DNA of 64,000 bases from Pachyseris speciosa. Lineage: Eukaryota > Cnidaria > Anthozoa > Scleractinia > Pachyseridae. Positions 1 through 13,153 of the stretch are shown here, in pieces (position 1 is the stretch's first letter; every line of letters starts with the position of its first letter). The notes beneath the pieces were generated by a model. That model was not told the origin of the DNA, made no database searches, and saw nothing but the letters and a program-made list of their open reading frames with translations. The DNA is taken from assembly GCA_016490735.1 (NCBI GenBank), contig JAEMWC010000661.1:216001-280000 (forward strand). The letters run 5' to 3'. A program made the translations under genes and the position numbers.

Positions 1-170
1 AAATTTTGCCAGGTACCTTGAAAATACTACTGAAAAATCGAAGGAAAAAAGTATTTGAACGAATATTTTTGAGCTTGTTTCAACTGTTGCTTTTGAAAAA
101 TAATCACGATACAATCTGTTTACGTCTTGCTGCATGCATTTTGCAAAACCTATAAACCATATTGATAACT

Positions 171-390
171 GAATATGTGAATGATCATCATAGTTACGAA
201 CACTACTTAAGCAGTAGTGAAACTAGAGCCTGAAAAAATTCAGGCTTGTACGGGAGTAGAACCCACGACCTCTGCGATACCGGTGCAGTGCTCTACCAAC
301 TAAGCTAACAAGCCATCTGAGCGCAGTCAAAATGAACAGCTCCCAGTTTCTTAAGTAGTGTTCATAACTGCGATGATCATTCACATATTC
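171..390 (-). repeat. tRNA-headed SINE in fold-back form
   Basis: A tRNA-like segment lies on the minus strand at about 243-314. Its 7-bp acceptor stem (GGCTTGT with ACAAGCC) pairs perfectly, it has an A-box-like TAGCTTAGTTGG and a B-box-like GGTTCTACTCC, and it is about 72 nt long. The anticodon stem is imperfect and no normal anticodon loop is seen, so this is a SINE head and not a tRNA gene. Inverted copies of the SINE tail (GAATATGTGAATGATCATC and its complement) bound the element at 171 and 390, making it a fold-back. A relative lies at 42876-43099. Confidence 0.7.
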
Positions 391-3300
391 AGTCTTTAAT
401 CCGCAGTTCAAATATGATTTTCAGAAATTCTCACATATTGATAATTGTTGAATTTTTACAATTAGTCTTTTCTGAACTGGGAACATCCTGTTAAAATATT
501 TGTTCAAATAAATAAATTTGCATGCAACGGACGAAAACAAACATTGTATCGTGTATATTGGTCCCAGCCAATTGATACAGTGCAACACAAATATAACTAA
601 CATACTAGTACAATTTGAGCTTAACGTGAAAGATAAAGATATTGTTATTGCAATATCATACTTGAAAACCCTTGCAGCAGACTGATTGACTTCCAGCGTT
701 TAGACAGATAACAAAATAAATGTGTTTCACAGCATTATGAATGCTATTTTAACAAGGACACTCATTCGAAGAATATTGGTTCCTGACGACGATCAGAATT
801 CAAATAATTTTTCTTATATTGAACACCGTTAAAAAAAAATTGCAACCTTCTACTCCTTTGCAGTATAATTTCAACAAATGACCTGCCAGAATATGTATTT
901 CAATTCTTAACTTTTGTTTCGTCTTAGTAGTTATAATATGTTTGGTTCACACGAAGTTAAAATTGAGGAAGAAAAACTAACGTACGGATCTCATTTCAAA
1001 CTTTCACGTGAAAAAAATAAAATGCAAATCAGGTGGTGTCGAAAGTGGGATGAGCTTCGGGCCTTCCTGTTTAAAGTAAATGAGTACGCACAATCATCGC
1101 TATGGCAACAACTCCTTTTATTTTCATAATGAGAAATACCATGATTATTCTTTGACAAGTTAATGTAGTATGAAGAAGATTTTTGTCTTCTTAAGTCAAA
1201 ATTTGGATTTTAGAAAAAGCAGGCTAATGCAAAGAAATATTTTTCCTCCTCGGCAACATTTTGTTAAAACTACTAAAGTACTTCCAACAGCCAAAACCCT
1301 CAATAACCAACATTTTACTACGTCTTCGTCATTTCATTCCGGGTGCAATTCAGCTTTCCGGGTAACAAAAACGTTATACTCAAAGTTTTAAATGTAGTCA
1401 CCATCTACACAGAAAATGTATCTTAGCCACATAGAAGCAGTAAAAATAAAAACACCGAAAATGCCAGTTAAACCACGAATTTCCTTCAATTTTTAATGAG
1501 TGGTGGCTTCAACCTCAACCATCACTGAAAATTTCTTGGAAGTCAAGAACTGTCGAAACTAAAAACAAACAGTTTTTTTGTAATCTTAACGCTTCAAATG
1601 AAAACTGTGAAATAAAATAAAAGAAAAAATCAACGAAAACAAAAAACAGTTTTCGATTTTTACAGAAAAGTAACCTGGAAACCTTAAGACAAACATGGCC
1701 TGCAATTTTTAATAGAAGTAACGTTCTAATGATAAAATGTACCAACTTTAGTTTAATGGTGAAGATCGACTGTTTATCAGGCAGCGAGGTCGAAAAAAAG
1801 AGAGAAACAATCAGAATTTATAAAAAAGCTCGCTAAAAAATACTTCAGCTCACAAAAAACCGTTTAAAACTGCTGACAAACAGCAAAGATCAACGTGTAT
1901 ACTGCCAAATTTTAGTTTTACGTTTTCACAAATAAAGAGCCTGAAGAATGATAATAAAATACAGGAAATCCACAATTTAGATGAAAAAGAGAATTTGGAA
2001 TGTAATGTATATAACAACTTACTGAGAAAGTCTATGAGAAATCTTGCCTCATCGTGATCCTCACTGAAAAGGGATTGTCATTGAGATTTGCTTGAGGATG
2101 GACTCAATGTTAGTAAGAAATAATTTTGCAGTCTATGATATGAAAAATGGGCAAAGTTAATTGAAAGTAGAAAAGACATTGGCCTCCATATTCACTAAAA
2201 CCCCTTAAACCTACTGCATACATTAAAGATGCTTAATACAACGTTTGGGACAACCAAGCATTTCCATAAAATATCTCACTTTTGGCTTTGTACCCGTTAT
2301 TTGTAGGTCACGTGACAGACCACACCCATTTTTTTTTTCAAAATTGCCATATTTTAGGAAAACGTAGACCTAGTCAACTTGCCTTCTATCGATAACTTTT
2401 GATTGAAGGTTTAGGGAACTAAATGGAGTTTTTGAAATTCATTTATTTTTTCAAAACTATAATGTTTTTATTTTAGACAAGGACTGGGACTAGAGAAAAA
2501 CATTTAATGGTTACGTGACATTAAACGTTTTCATAAAACGCCGTTTAATTTCATACACTTCGCTGCAGTTTTAAGACCTGGGAAGAGCTTAGTAACGTTA
2601 ACGTTGGTTGTCAAGTTGTAATCCAAATATTCTACATTGTGCACAAATTAGGGCGTGGTAGATCATGTGACCGGAACAACAACAGCAGATCATCACAAAA
2701 TCACATTTTTCTTGCTGTAAGATAATGTTTAGCCAATTTATTTGTAACAAAGAAGAGCAACATATTAAAGTCGAAATACCCTAATATTTCACAGGAGCCA
2801 TTCCTTAATTCACCGATTAATTTTCATTGAAAAGATTTTCATAGATTGGAACATAGCCTGTTTGAGTAATCCTTTGAATGTAAAAATACAAACGCTTGAC
2901 GGAAAAGGAACTGGCCAAAAACGGAAAGTTACCAAGATTTAAGCTGGAAAACTCGTTTCCTTTTAAGCAAGACTGATTATTAGAAAATGTGTAAAGGAAC
3001 CCCACCCCATGTTATTTTAAGTAGGTTTTAACTGCATCCTGAATGCGCACATTTGGATGGTAAGGCTACGTTGAATTTGTTATGCAGACGTAACGTTTAG
3101 ACTGATAATTGTTAGCATGGGAAGCCAAAAAAAAATATTAAAACGTTTTCCAGTGTTAAATTCCGGAAACGAAAGTCCCGCTGCCTGCTAAACTATTTTA
3201 TAAAGCCTTTTTATGGAGAAAAAAAAAACACTTCTTTTTGTGCACCTTAAGTCCTGGCACCTTGGTAACAGCTAATGTTTGTGAACATCATGTTCACAGT

Positions 3301-5013
3301 GTTTTGACTCGGAAATGCTTTTTTCTAATCTTTTATCGTTTCAGAAACATCATAACAATAAAAACCCTTACAAGCCCTTTTAAAGTTAAAACCGTGTACC
3401 GCTCCTCCTGTTCTGAATCATATTTCAAGCTTTTTTCTTCTCACAAAGTTACAGGGACACAGGGATACTTCACAAATTAATGTGATCAAGTAAGCTGAAG
3501 CCACTCAAAAGGCACTAAGGCCACAGGGACACAGCTTTTAAACAGGAAATCATCAGGCATCTCAGTTTACAAACTGAAATTGTTCATTAATTCTTGCCGA
3601 AACGCGGTCCAAAGGGGTTTCGTCCAAGATATTCGTTTGAAACGTTTAAACCACTTCTGAAACTAACGAAGCAACTTTGTTTGAAATATCACAGCTGCCA
3701 TTTTTACTGGAATGAGGAATTATTTTTGGAAATTTACCTCATGTATGCTATTCTATTGAATTCAGCATGCAAGTGAGTGTGATAAGGCGAATTTTAAAAC
3801 GAGAAGCTGAGTACAATAGTTGAGTCCAACATCTGTTCTTTCTGAGCACGTGTCAATTGAGTGTCGTAAAACCAAAGCAGTTTCTCCAGCCAATCACAAC
3901 AGACGCAAACAGCGCAATGAGCCAATCAGAATACGAAGCAATTACATGCAGCTGGCGCAAAAACGTTGCGTGAATTTGAAGAGAAAATAATGTTATTGAC
4001 TATGCTGAGTTTTCAAAACAATATTGTTTGCGTTTTGCCAGCAACAATCCGTAATTTTACAGCGTGACGTCATTGGTGAATTTCCTGGCAGACTTTTGTT
4101 TTTTCCAAGATTTGCCATTGAAAGTTCTAATACAACAATCAAGTATTTAGACCGTTGCTAAATTGGATAACTATACTTAAAATGAAATGACGAATCGCTA
4201 GTTCCAGCTCTATAAAAAGTACCGATGGTTGCAGTTGTGGACGACAGTAATGTTTCGTCTCCAAATCAGCAGTCTTTTGAAAATATATTGACCAGTACTA
4301 ACTCCACAAAACCTTATCACAAGTTTGAGTGCAAGTTCTTTTACCAGCTTGGCTTTCATTTCAGTCAAATTTTCCGGCTTCACTCTCTATCCTCTATAAT
4401 CAACAGATTTTACCGAGTCTAGCTCGTTATACCGAAAGTTAGATATATCTTGCGTGGGTTGCACTGTATCTTGAAAATAAAAATTTGATTTTTTTTTTGT
4501 AAATTTGGCTGTTTCGAAAATGGTAAGTAACCAAAACAGATTACCGTATTTACCCGGGAAGTCCAAGCTGTCTTACCCTTTAGCCATACACTAAGTTGCA
4601 TGTTGACCCAGCATAAGATCACTTGTTACTGTGTATAAGCCGCGCCCTTAACATTACGCTTCTACATTTGTGAAGTAAGAAAAATCTACAGTGAACCCCA
4701 TCATGTAACTACGCTTTATTATCACCACCTCCTTTTTGTTTGTTTGTTTTCAGTATTTCACTATTGTTCACGTGATCCTAGTCATACGACCAAACTTTCG
4801 TCTCCCGTTTATGGTTGTATTAAATTGGCAAACGCCCGATATTAACAGACAAATCCTAATTACTGTGCGACACATTTTCATGGTTCTAGCTACAAAAATT
4901 GCTTAAATATCGAGATGTTTTTCCTCTGGTGATAATTTCCTTTAGTTTTGTGATCCGTATTCATGAACAAGCAATGATATTGCACAGAGAAATTACATAA
5001 CGGTCACATCAGT
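391..5013. other. intergenic, no gene recognised
   Basis: I see only short AT-rich open frames with no family resemblance, no convincing splice structure and no RNA gene. The only structure is a weak inverted repeat, listed separately. Confidence 0.5.
2307..2672. repeat. possible degenerate inverted-repeat element
   Basis: The left segment GTCACGTGACAGACCACACC and the right segment GGGCGTGGTAGATCATGTGA are imperfect inverted copies about 370 bp apart. This could be the ends of an old MITE. No clear target duplication was found. Confidence 0.3.
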
Positions 5014-5307
5014 CAGCTACACGAGCGATTGTTTGCTCGCGCCGGTGAAGCGATTTTTTTCAGATTTTGGCGCGTCGCCAGCGCGCGATGAAAATCGCAA
5101 GTGTAGCCACCCTCGCGCAGGTGATGCGACAGCTGAAAAAGTCGCCAAAGTTGAAACTTTCGCGACAAAATCGCAGTGATTGTTGGCCGTGTAGCGCGCG
5201 GCCTTCAATGTGTCACTCGTGTAGCCACCCTGCGGGGCTGGCGAGGCGACAAAATTTGAAAAAATCACATCACCGGCGCGAGCAAAAATATCGCTCGTGT
5301 ATAGCCG
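5014..5307. mobile_element. MITE with ~45-bp terminal inverted repeats
   Basis: The left end (AGCTACACGAGCGAT, then TTGCTCGCGCCGGTGA) is the inverse of the right end (TCACCGGCGCGAGCAA, then ATCGCTCGTGTATAGCC). The element is about 294 bp and GC-richer than its surroundings. It has no coding capacity: open frames on both strands here are by-products of the palindromic structure. Confidence 0.75.
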
Positions 5308-5799
5308 CGACTTAAACTACGGGGTTCCACTGTTTCAGTTATACAAGTATATAATTAAAAAAATGCATTTCCTAAGCATGAGCATGCTAATTAGCAGCAT
5401 TGCAACCTAAACATTAATATTGAGCTATTCGTCCAAAAACGTTCAGCGTGCATAACCAGGGTCAATACGGTAATCTTTATTCTGGCTTCTTAAATCGAAA
5501 TTACTCTCTCTACCTCTTCTCCTTGTCAAGGTGCTGATCTTTCTTTCCCGTTTGATTCCAACACTTGTGGTTTTCTTTTCCAGTGTTGCACTAGTTTTAT
5601 CCTGCATCAAAATATAACAAAAGTACTTTAATAAATGCAAAAGCTAATGGCATCCTTTCATGAGATCAAAACCTTTTCTTAGTTTTGCTTTCCATTTGTT
5701 GCAATGGAGTTGTTACTGGTGCCACTGTTCTTAAGGGTGGCAGTGGGTCACCAACTATATCCATTTATGGAGAATAATCAAGAAGTCATCGAAGGTAAT

Positions 5800-6767
5800 T
5801 TGGCAAGAAAACAATTATTCTAGTCGGCAATAGGCCACAATTAGATAAGATTAGGTTTGACAATCTAAAGGTCGGTCATGTTGAAGTGCCAGTGGCGACC
5901 ACTGCTGTACGAAATTTAGGAGCACGGTGCGACTGTAATCTCAGTATGTCCACACAAATCAATAAGATTTACCAGTCAGTTTATTACCATCTTCATAATA
6001 TCAGACAAATATGTAAATTTTTAACGTATGATAGCACTAAGTTATTTGTTCAAGCTGTTATAATGGCTCGCATAGATTATTGTAATGGCCTACTGTATAA
6101 GGTACCAGCCTGTCATTTAACAAAGCTACATAGTCTTCAAAGCACCGCCGCGCGCCTGATCACACATAAACCTAGATTTCATCATTATATCCAATACTAT
6201 TCACTCTTCATTGGCTGTCCGTCAAGTATAGAATTAGTTATAAAATAGCAATATTAACTTTTTAGGTAATTCATTTTTCCACACCAGCATATTTACGTGA
6301 TCTTATACAATTTAGAAATAATAAACGCTATTCATTACGCTCTATGAATGTAGGGGTGTTGCTTCAAGATCCTTCAGCAAGATTTAAGAGCATGCTAGGG
6401 GATAGGGCTTTTTCAGCGTCTGCGCCGAAGACTTGGAATACCCTGCCGGCAAACATTAGAAGTCAGACAGACCTTAACACCTTTAAATCCATGCTGAAGA
6501 CTTACTATTTTAGAGAGGCGTTTCAAAGTAATTTCTTATATTAGCTTTTTTAGTAGTTTTTAACGCGGTTTTCATAATTAAGTTTTTAAAAGTATGTAAA
6601 CATTGTAACTTTAGTTGCTAGGTTGTAATTCTTTCATATAGTTGTTTTTATCATTTGTATTATACTATTAAGATATTATATTGTCATGCGCTTTTGTTCA
6701 TATTTAGATGTAAAAGGCGCAATATAAGTATTAAACATTATTTATTATTATTATTATTATTATTATT
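5800..6767 (+). mobile_element. 5'-truncated L2/CR1-type LINE, 3' end with broken RT
   Basis: This is the C-terminal part of a non-LTR reverse transcriptase. The frame beginning near 5800 reads through the conserved VRNLG, a SMSTQINK-like stretch and MARIDYCNGLLY to AARLI. A frameshift near 6190 moves the protein to another frame (LHWLSVKYRI), an in-frame TAG interrupts it near 6263, and it resumes as SMNVGVLLQD, AFSASAPKTWNTLP and FKSMLKTYYF, ending at 6544. A short 3' UTR ends in GCGCAATATAAGTATTAAAC and a (TTA)n tail at about 6740-6767. The 5' end is missing. The copy is dead but young enough to align over most of its length. Clade assignment (L2/CR1, Jockey superfamily) is from motif recall. 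Confidence 0.85.
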
Positions 6768-8150
6768 TAAGTATTTAAGAAGCTTACCTTCAGCAAAAGG
6801 CCAATTTTCAAAGTTTTTTTGTATTGTAATTCCCATCAAGTCCTGATCATTGTTTGTTCCTGCAAGTGAAAATGCGTTTGATAAGTTTTGTATGGTGGCA
6901 CTAACGTTTTTTTAAAATACAGTGTGGGATAAACCTGCAGGATTAAACTATTTACAAAAAAAATCAGCAACAATTTTCCTTGGCAATCAAACGAATCACA
7001 AAATTTCTCGGCATTCCACCTGGACTTTCCAAGATACCTCCTCCAGAGATACTATCCGTTCCCCCCCCCCCCCCCTCTCCACTTAACATTGCTCCCCCTT
7101 CACCTTTGATCGTTCCAAGAAGACAAAATAATGCTACTCATCGTGGTTTGAAAACGTTTCACCAGCAACATGTAAAGACGAGTAATTGGATGCTTCATAA
7201 CGAACAAATCTTCTTTAACTTTTGGATAGGCGAGCAAGAAAAGAAAACGGTCGGCTTCATCTCAAACTTCATTAAATTGTTCGTTATACTTGAGGAAAGC
7301 AGCTTTTCAACAGACTTACCTGAAGTGATATGAGGTTACGTTAGACATTCAACTGTTCAAAGTTGTCAACTTCTGAGAGTCCATACATTTCTCCACGTGT
7401 TCATACATTCTAGACCTTCTTTAACGTCAGATAAATGTTTCGCCATTCTTTTCTTTTCAAGATGATTTTCAACAGCAAGTAGCCTGACAGCAAGGATTTA
7501 ACGCGGCAAGAAATTAGAGCTGAAAAACTAGCTTCACGGAACAGCATTTTGCTTCGTTCTTCTTCGTTAACTCTCAAGGTGTGCACAGGGCATGCCTGCT
7601 AATCATTTGCAATGCAATCAAATTCCAACACCCTTCTCGCGCAGGCTTAGAGGAATAAATTAACCAAGTTAAAATAACAGTTTTCTAGTGTGGTATGGTA
7701 AATGTTTCCGGGAAATTTCAAAATTTCGAGCAGACATAAAAAGAAGCTCTCGAAGCAACTGTTATTTCGTATCCTATACGGAAGAAGGAATGAGTCCCAA
7801 TATAAGAAAACATAAAACAAGAGTGTGGATCAGAAAGAGAGTTGAAAAGGGTCTTTAAACCAATTTATATTAATATTGGATCCTTCATCGGACAATCCTC
7901 AGGGCTTCCGAGAAATGATGAGAATAAGCCGAGAGTAGTTTCACGAGATTTTGGTAAAAATAGAGCTGTTAAATTCAAAGCAGTCGACAGTTGTGGGAGA
8001 CCATCCGATAAGTGCTGATATAAGTGCCGAAAGGCTGACATCCACAAGCCTTGAGATTCCTCGCTACCGGAGGGAGTTTTCAGTCGCTACGTTTATTAAA
8101 ACTGTAACATATTTACTGACTTGAAGAATATTCTTTATATGCAAATAACC
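6768..8150. other. intergenic, no gene recognised
   Basis: No supported gene. A run of C lies at about 7062-7075. Open frames are short and unlike any family I know. Confidence 0.45.
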
Positions 8151-8154
8151 GAGC

Positions 8155-8209
8155 TCGACAGAGATTGGGAAAATAATGATTCATGAGAAGACGACGATGG
8201 ATGATGATA

Positions 8210-8254
<45 letters not shown>

Positions 8255-8384
8255 GTGATGATGTTGATGATGGTGGTGGTAGTGGTGATGATGATGGTGA
8301 TGGTGATGGTGGTGGTGGTGGTGGTGGTGATGTTGATGATGATGATGGTGATGGTGATGATGTTGATGATGGTGGTGGTAGTGG

Positions 8385-8436
<52 letters not shown>
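8155..8436. repeat. (GAT/GGT)n microsatellite with conserved left anchor
   Basis: Imperfect trinucleotide repeats of GAT and GGT run from about 8196 to 8436. The non-repetitive left anchor (ACAGAGATTGGGAAAATAAT then TCATGAGAAGACGACGATGG) recurs at 13544-13595 before another array, so the array probably belongs to a dispersed element. Open frames here encode only low-complexity Asp/Gly, Met/Val or His and are not genes. The array continues at 9431 after an insertion. Confidence 0.85.
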
Positions 8437-9430
8437 TAGGCATGAATAGATTGTGCTAGTAAATCCAGCAAAAGTTGCTTGAAAATACACCCAAAAGTTG
8501 CTCTTAAGTTGCTCAAAAATTTAAAAGTTGCCACCCAAATTTAGAAAAGTTGCTTACTTTTGAAAGTCATTTTGTTCTAGATTACTACTCAAAACATGAC
8601 GTTGTATGTGTAATTTAACATTATTTGTTGTGATCAATATAATCTTTAAGCTGAACGTAACTAATAATAGAAAATATTTTCTAATGACGTTTCTAATGAG
8701 TAAACATCACAATGTTTGCAATAGACATCATAGTGCTGATTACTAAGAGTTGCCCTAGCAGCTATGGTAACCTCAATAGGGTCAATATCTGTATTATTTT
8801 CATTTTCCTCGTCAGACATTTCAGCTTCTAATTGTGATGCCTCGCACTACAGCAAATACCAAGATGACGGGTGGGAAGCTCTATTGTTGGAGCAATCTTG
8901 TACCCAGAGTCCTCAGGCTCTTTGGCCAGCGGTTAGTCGCCAGGAGAGACTCTGGGATATTCTCTGGGATAATGGACCGCCATTTTCCCAGAAAATCTAG
9001 GGTAAAACAATGGAAGCCGTTACGGGCCAGCCAATCAAAAAATTTGATTTTTTTCCCATTATCCCAGAGTCTCTCCTGGCAACTAACCACTGGCCAAAGA
9101 GCTTGAGGACTCTGGGTACGAGATTGTTGTTGGAGCGAATAACCACTGGATGAAGGCGCCCATTAGATAGATAGCAACTGTCCAGTTTGTGGGCGCACGT
9201 GTTATTTTATAAATCATTTGTAAGAACGTACGACATCCTTAGTTTTGACCAGTTTTAATAAAAACCTTTTAATAAAGACCTTTATGATGGTTTGGTCAGT
9301 TTTCAACTATTTGTTGACTCAAAAGTTGCCAAGGAAGGCAAAAGTTGCTCTAGGTTGCTCACAGTACAAAAATTTGCTGAAAACGCTAAAAGTTGCTCAA
9401 AAGTTTCCGAGCACAATCTATTTATGCCTA
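8437..9430. mobile_element. ~1 kb TIR element inserted in a (GGT/GAT)n microsatellite
   Basis: The left terminus TAGGCATGAATAGATTGTGC is the inverse of the right terminus GCACAATCTATTTATGCCTA with one mismatch over about 20 bp. The microsatellite stops at the left end and restarts at the right end. Both subterminal regions carry many AAAAGTTGCT-like motifs, all read on the plus strand rather than mirrored. No transposase was found. A short minus-strand frame near 8719-8855 (MSDEENENNTDIDP, then IEVTIAA) looks protein-like but cannot be assigned. A separate MITE is nested at 8893-9126. A related end lies at 62264. Confidence 0.6.
8893..9126. mobile_element. nested MITE with ~57-bp TIRs
   Basis: The left arm (CAATCTTGTACCCAGAGTCC, then GCTCTTTGGCCAG and GGAGAGACTCTGGGA) is mirrored by the right arm (TCCCAGAGTCTCTCC, then CTGGCCAAAGAGC and GGACTCTGGGTACGAGATTG). 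Length is about 234 bp, non-coding. Confidence 0.8.
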
Positions 9431-9571
9431 GTGGTGGTGGTGGTGGTTATAATGATGATGGTGGTGGTGGTGTGTGATAATGATGATGATGGTGGTGGTG
9501 GTGGTGCTGCTGCTGATGATGATGATGGTGGTGGTGATGATGATGATGATGATGATGATGATGGTGATTAT
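9431..9571. repeat. (GGT/GAT)n microsatellite, right part
   Basis: This is the continuation of the array at 8196-8436 on the far side of the 8437-9430 insertion. Trinucleotide units GGT, GAT and GCT with no unique sequence. Confidence 0.8.
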
Positions 9572-10735
9572 GAGAAGGCCTACTAACTCGTGCGTTAATG
9601 AATTTAATTTTACTGATAATGACCAAAAAATGCTGAAATTATTGCTCTTTAAGTAGAAGGAACTTATTTTAAAATGCGGCGAAAATGAGTTGGGTCTTTC
9701 TCACTAAAATTCTAGACAAGGATCTGGGTTCTATTGAATAGTCGTGACGTCATTCGTGTGTACTCAGTCGAGTGCGTCACTCTGTTTTTGTGAGTTCCGT
9801 GGAATATAAATGTCGGAGAACTACCAAGATTCACTACGGCAGCCGCAGCTGCAAAAATTTTCCAGGTTTACGCTTTTTCTCCGTTTCGGCAATGTTTCAC
9901 CCCTGAACACACATACGAATGACGTTACAGAGACCTTTTGGCTGTGCGCTAAACGTCTAAAATTTCAGGCCATGGCGGGAATTTTGGAACCCCTACAAAG
10001 AGCGAATCCCCTTGACGAAAAAGACGGAAACGATTGAAAATGAAATATAGGGAATACTTACAGGCTTTCATTTAGACAACTAAAGGTGATAACTATATGT
10101 ACACAGCTCGGACAAACGCAAGAAGACAAATTTGGGGGTAGGGGTGGGGGGGGGGGGGGGTAGCCTGCAAACGAACACTCGGCCGGGACCAATGAGGGAG
10201 AGGGGGCTGAGGTTGCCTGTTCCCGTTCTCGATGCTCGAGAATAGCTTGCTCACAGGGTAGGGGAATGGGAGAGGGGTTAATTATTATAACACTTTTCGT
10301 GGGAAGTTATATAAACTACTTTACCATGCATACATAGAGTTTCCTTCCCACACGTACACCGGATTTTACTCAAATTATTCTCCGCCGGTGAGTCACGTTC
10401 ATCATTTTGTTAACAATGGTGAGGAAAAGGCCAAAGTAGTATTTGGCTACTTATGTAGCATTTAGTCTATCCAGCAACCCATGTGATGCTTTATGTTAGT
10501 TAATTATGTTACGCCAATATATTGCTCCTAATACAACTGCTCTGCTTGACATGTGTCCGGAAAATCAGCTGTGATCTTTGTTAAAGACGTGTCCCTGAGA
10601 GCCAATAGAAAATCACTTGATGGTGAGTCATTAGAATACAAGGATATAAACACAGTGTTGTGACATGTTTTTGAACCAATGTCTCCAAGACACAGTACAG
10701 TAGTGGACGGGCTTTATCTATGCAAGCACTAAACC
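9572..10735. other. upstream region, no feature beyond a G run
   Basis: No gene recognised. A homopolymeric G tract lies at about 10144-10160. The region precedes the putative first exon of the calmodulin-like gene, so it may contain its promoter, but no core element is clear. Confidence 0.4.
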
Positions 10736-13052
10736 ATGGTGAGTTATTATATTAGGTGCAAACAAACAATTTAAGTAGAAATCTCAAAACCACGTTTAGG
10801 ATGTAATTTTATCAGCTCTTTTTCTAACATTTTCGATTCCTGAGACACGTAATATTTAACGTAGTTGTCATATAATGATCGAGACTTTGCATGAAGTCTC
10901 ACCAAAGAGGTGTCACCGTTTACATGAAGAGTCGCTACGCGGTAATTGTGGTTTGATCATGTTGATTGTTTTTACAGTTCAGTAATTGGAAGTTTTTACG
11001 CCATTTTTCAGACGAGAAGGTTAAAGCGAACCCCAAAAAATAACTGGAAAATAAAAAATAAAAACCGTCTGTAACCGCTATAGAAAAAAAATGTTCAACA
11101 GGATGCGTCTTTTTGAAAGGATAACACCAACACTAATACAAGAAAACCTTAAATTTATTTATTCTTTTTCACATCTAGATTTAACTCTAAAGTGATAATT
11201 AATCACAAAATAGCAAAAAAAAAAGGGGGGGATTTGCTCTCAGTGATATATTCAAGTTCTTTCAAAGTAAGCTTTGAATTTTAATTTTAAAACAAATTGG
11301 TTTCAGTTCAGTTTATGTCTTCACAGGTTTTCACGCCAGAAATCCTCAACTAGCAAATCAAAGGAACTTCTTTAAAAACTTAAGACAACCCTGAGATGTC
11401 ATTCTTTAATACCTTCAAACATATACCGGTGCTTGACGAAATATTTTTGGTTTGTTTTTTAGAACTGCTAATGCTAATATTCGCCTAAAGTTTGAAACTG
11501 AAGTTAAAGATGAAACGGAACTTTTCCAGGCTGTCAATCAAACCAGATAAGCATATTCCAAAAACAGCAGCGCCAGAATTACTTTTTATTGTATTTTTAC
11601 ACTATTTTAAGAACAACCCATTACTGCTCGTGAGTTAACCCAGCGAGGCATTTACTTTTTAAGGTAATTCCCACCTTTTCGGTCTCACACACAGGCGGTC
11701 GAACCCCGTTTCTGATAAAAATTATTTATGCAGCTGTCTTCATGAGTTTTCATTCTCGCTTGGCGCGATGAAGATGGCAAACAAAAAGCTCTTCGAAAAT
11801 TGCATATTGAATAAGCACTCACAGGAAAGGAAATGGAATATAAAACAATGATTACACAATGACGAATCCTGGTATTTTCAGTAGTTAGTAATACGTACGC
11901 TTAGTCAGGAAAGTACATGCCTCCCCGAGAGTTCCGCGATGCATTTGTTTTACTTATGGTGACTGAATTGAAAACATGTTATGATTTAAGTCTTACATTG
12001 CTCAAACAAAATTTCAGCAAAACTTCTATTTGTTCTGTAAAATTTGTTTTGAACAAAACTCAGAGGACACCCTGCAATAATAGAGAAATAATTTTATTAA
12101 AATGCGCGCATGTTAATTACCCAATTTACTTTCCCAATTTCCCGGAGTTGAAGAAGCCAGACGCCAAAATAGACCCTTAAAATTTAGACGAGAGGAAATT
12201 ATAGTTGAGACCCCCATTTATTTCTATGAAAAAAAGACTTCGCGGTGTGTTAATCGTGACAGCGAAATCATTTGAACCTGTAAATTAGAAAGCTGTGAAC
12301 AAGTTGATTAGAGCTACTTGCTAATTGTGAGATCAAACGGCAAAAAAACATTTAATAATAATCCACTGAAAAAGGTGCTTTTTTGCTCTGGAAACATACT
12401 GCAGAATTAATATATACTCACACAGAACAACGTTTTTACTGACATATTTGAGACGTCTTCGCACTACGTCTTCCCGTCTTCAGTCGCAAAGTGTCGGTCA
12501 CGTGGTCACAAGCCACGTGACCATTCCAGCGCGCTGTCAACGAATAGTTCCAGGGCCACGTCTTGGGTTATGGGGGAACACGCTTCTTCATGAGAAGTTA
12601 AACTTCAAGTTTATAGAACTGGTCTCAACCAAGTGTTTATGCTCGATCGCACCAAACCTCTTTTCGGTGAAGCTTATCAACGCACACGGATATCATATGG
12701 TAGTTGGTCATCCTGACTGCCCCCATTGAAAGAAACAATCTATTTAGTAGCTTGGACTCAAAATGATTTAGCCGCTATTTTGTTTTCCTCTCTTCAGGAA
12801 AACCTGTCTGATGAGCAAATTGAAGGTAACGTAGAGAAACTAAACCACTGATTCTACATAAGATGACTTTGTTAGAGAAGTACAAGGCTCTTTTATGGTA
12901 CTTATTGATTTATAACTTGCTTCCAGCCCAGCAGCATCAGTAGTCTGTCAAGTGTAATTTTAATTGTAATTGTTCAGGTGAGAGTGTTCCTTAATAAGGC
13001 GATGCTTTGAACTCAGAAACATCGCATAACATATCAGTATCAGCATTAGTCT

Positions 13053-13153
13053 CAACTTCGTTCCCAGGGTCTCTCCTCTTCCCACCCCCTGGAGCGAGAT
13101 AGAAGAGAAGAGGAATAGGGGCGGGAAGAGGAGACACCCTGTGAACGAGGTTG
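13053..13153. mobile_element. small hairpin MITE in intron
   Basis: The left arm CAACTTCGTTCCCAGGG plus TCTCCTCTTCCC is mirrored by GGGAAGAGGAGACACCCTG plus TGAACGAGGTTG. The element is about 100 bp and lies in intron 2 of the calmodulin-like gene. Confidence 0.65.

Noticed and set aside
243..314. Functional tRNA gene
   Set aside because: The acceptor stem is good but the anticodon arm is poor, and the segment is embedded in a repeated fold-back with SINE tail.
5017..5315. Overlapping 82-83 codon frames on both strands
   Set aside because: They lie inside a MITE with long inverted repeats and mirror each other; no protein family resemblance.
8176..8443. Poly-Asp, poly-Met and poly-His open frames
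   Set aside because: Trinucleotide microsatellite read in each frame; no unique coding sequence.
8719..8855. Small acidic protein (MSDEENENNTDIDP) on the minus strand
   Set aside because: Looks protein-like but is short, lacks exon context and lies in a transposable element; kept only as a remark in that entry.
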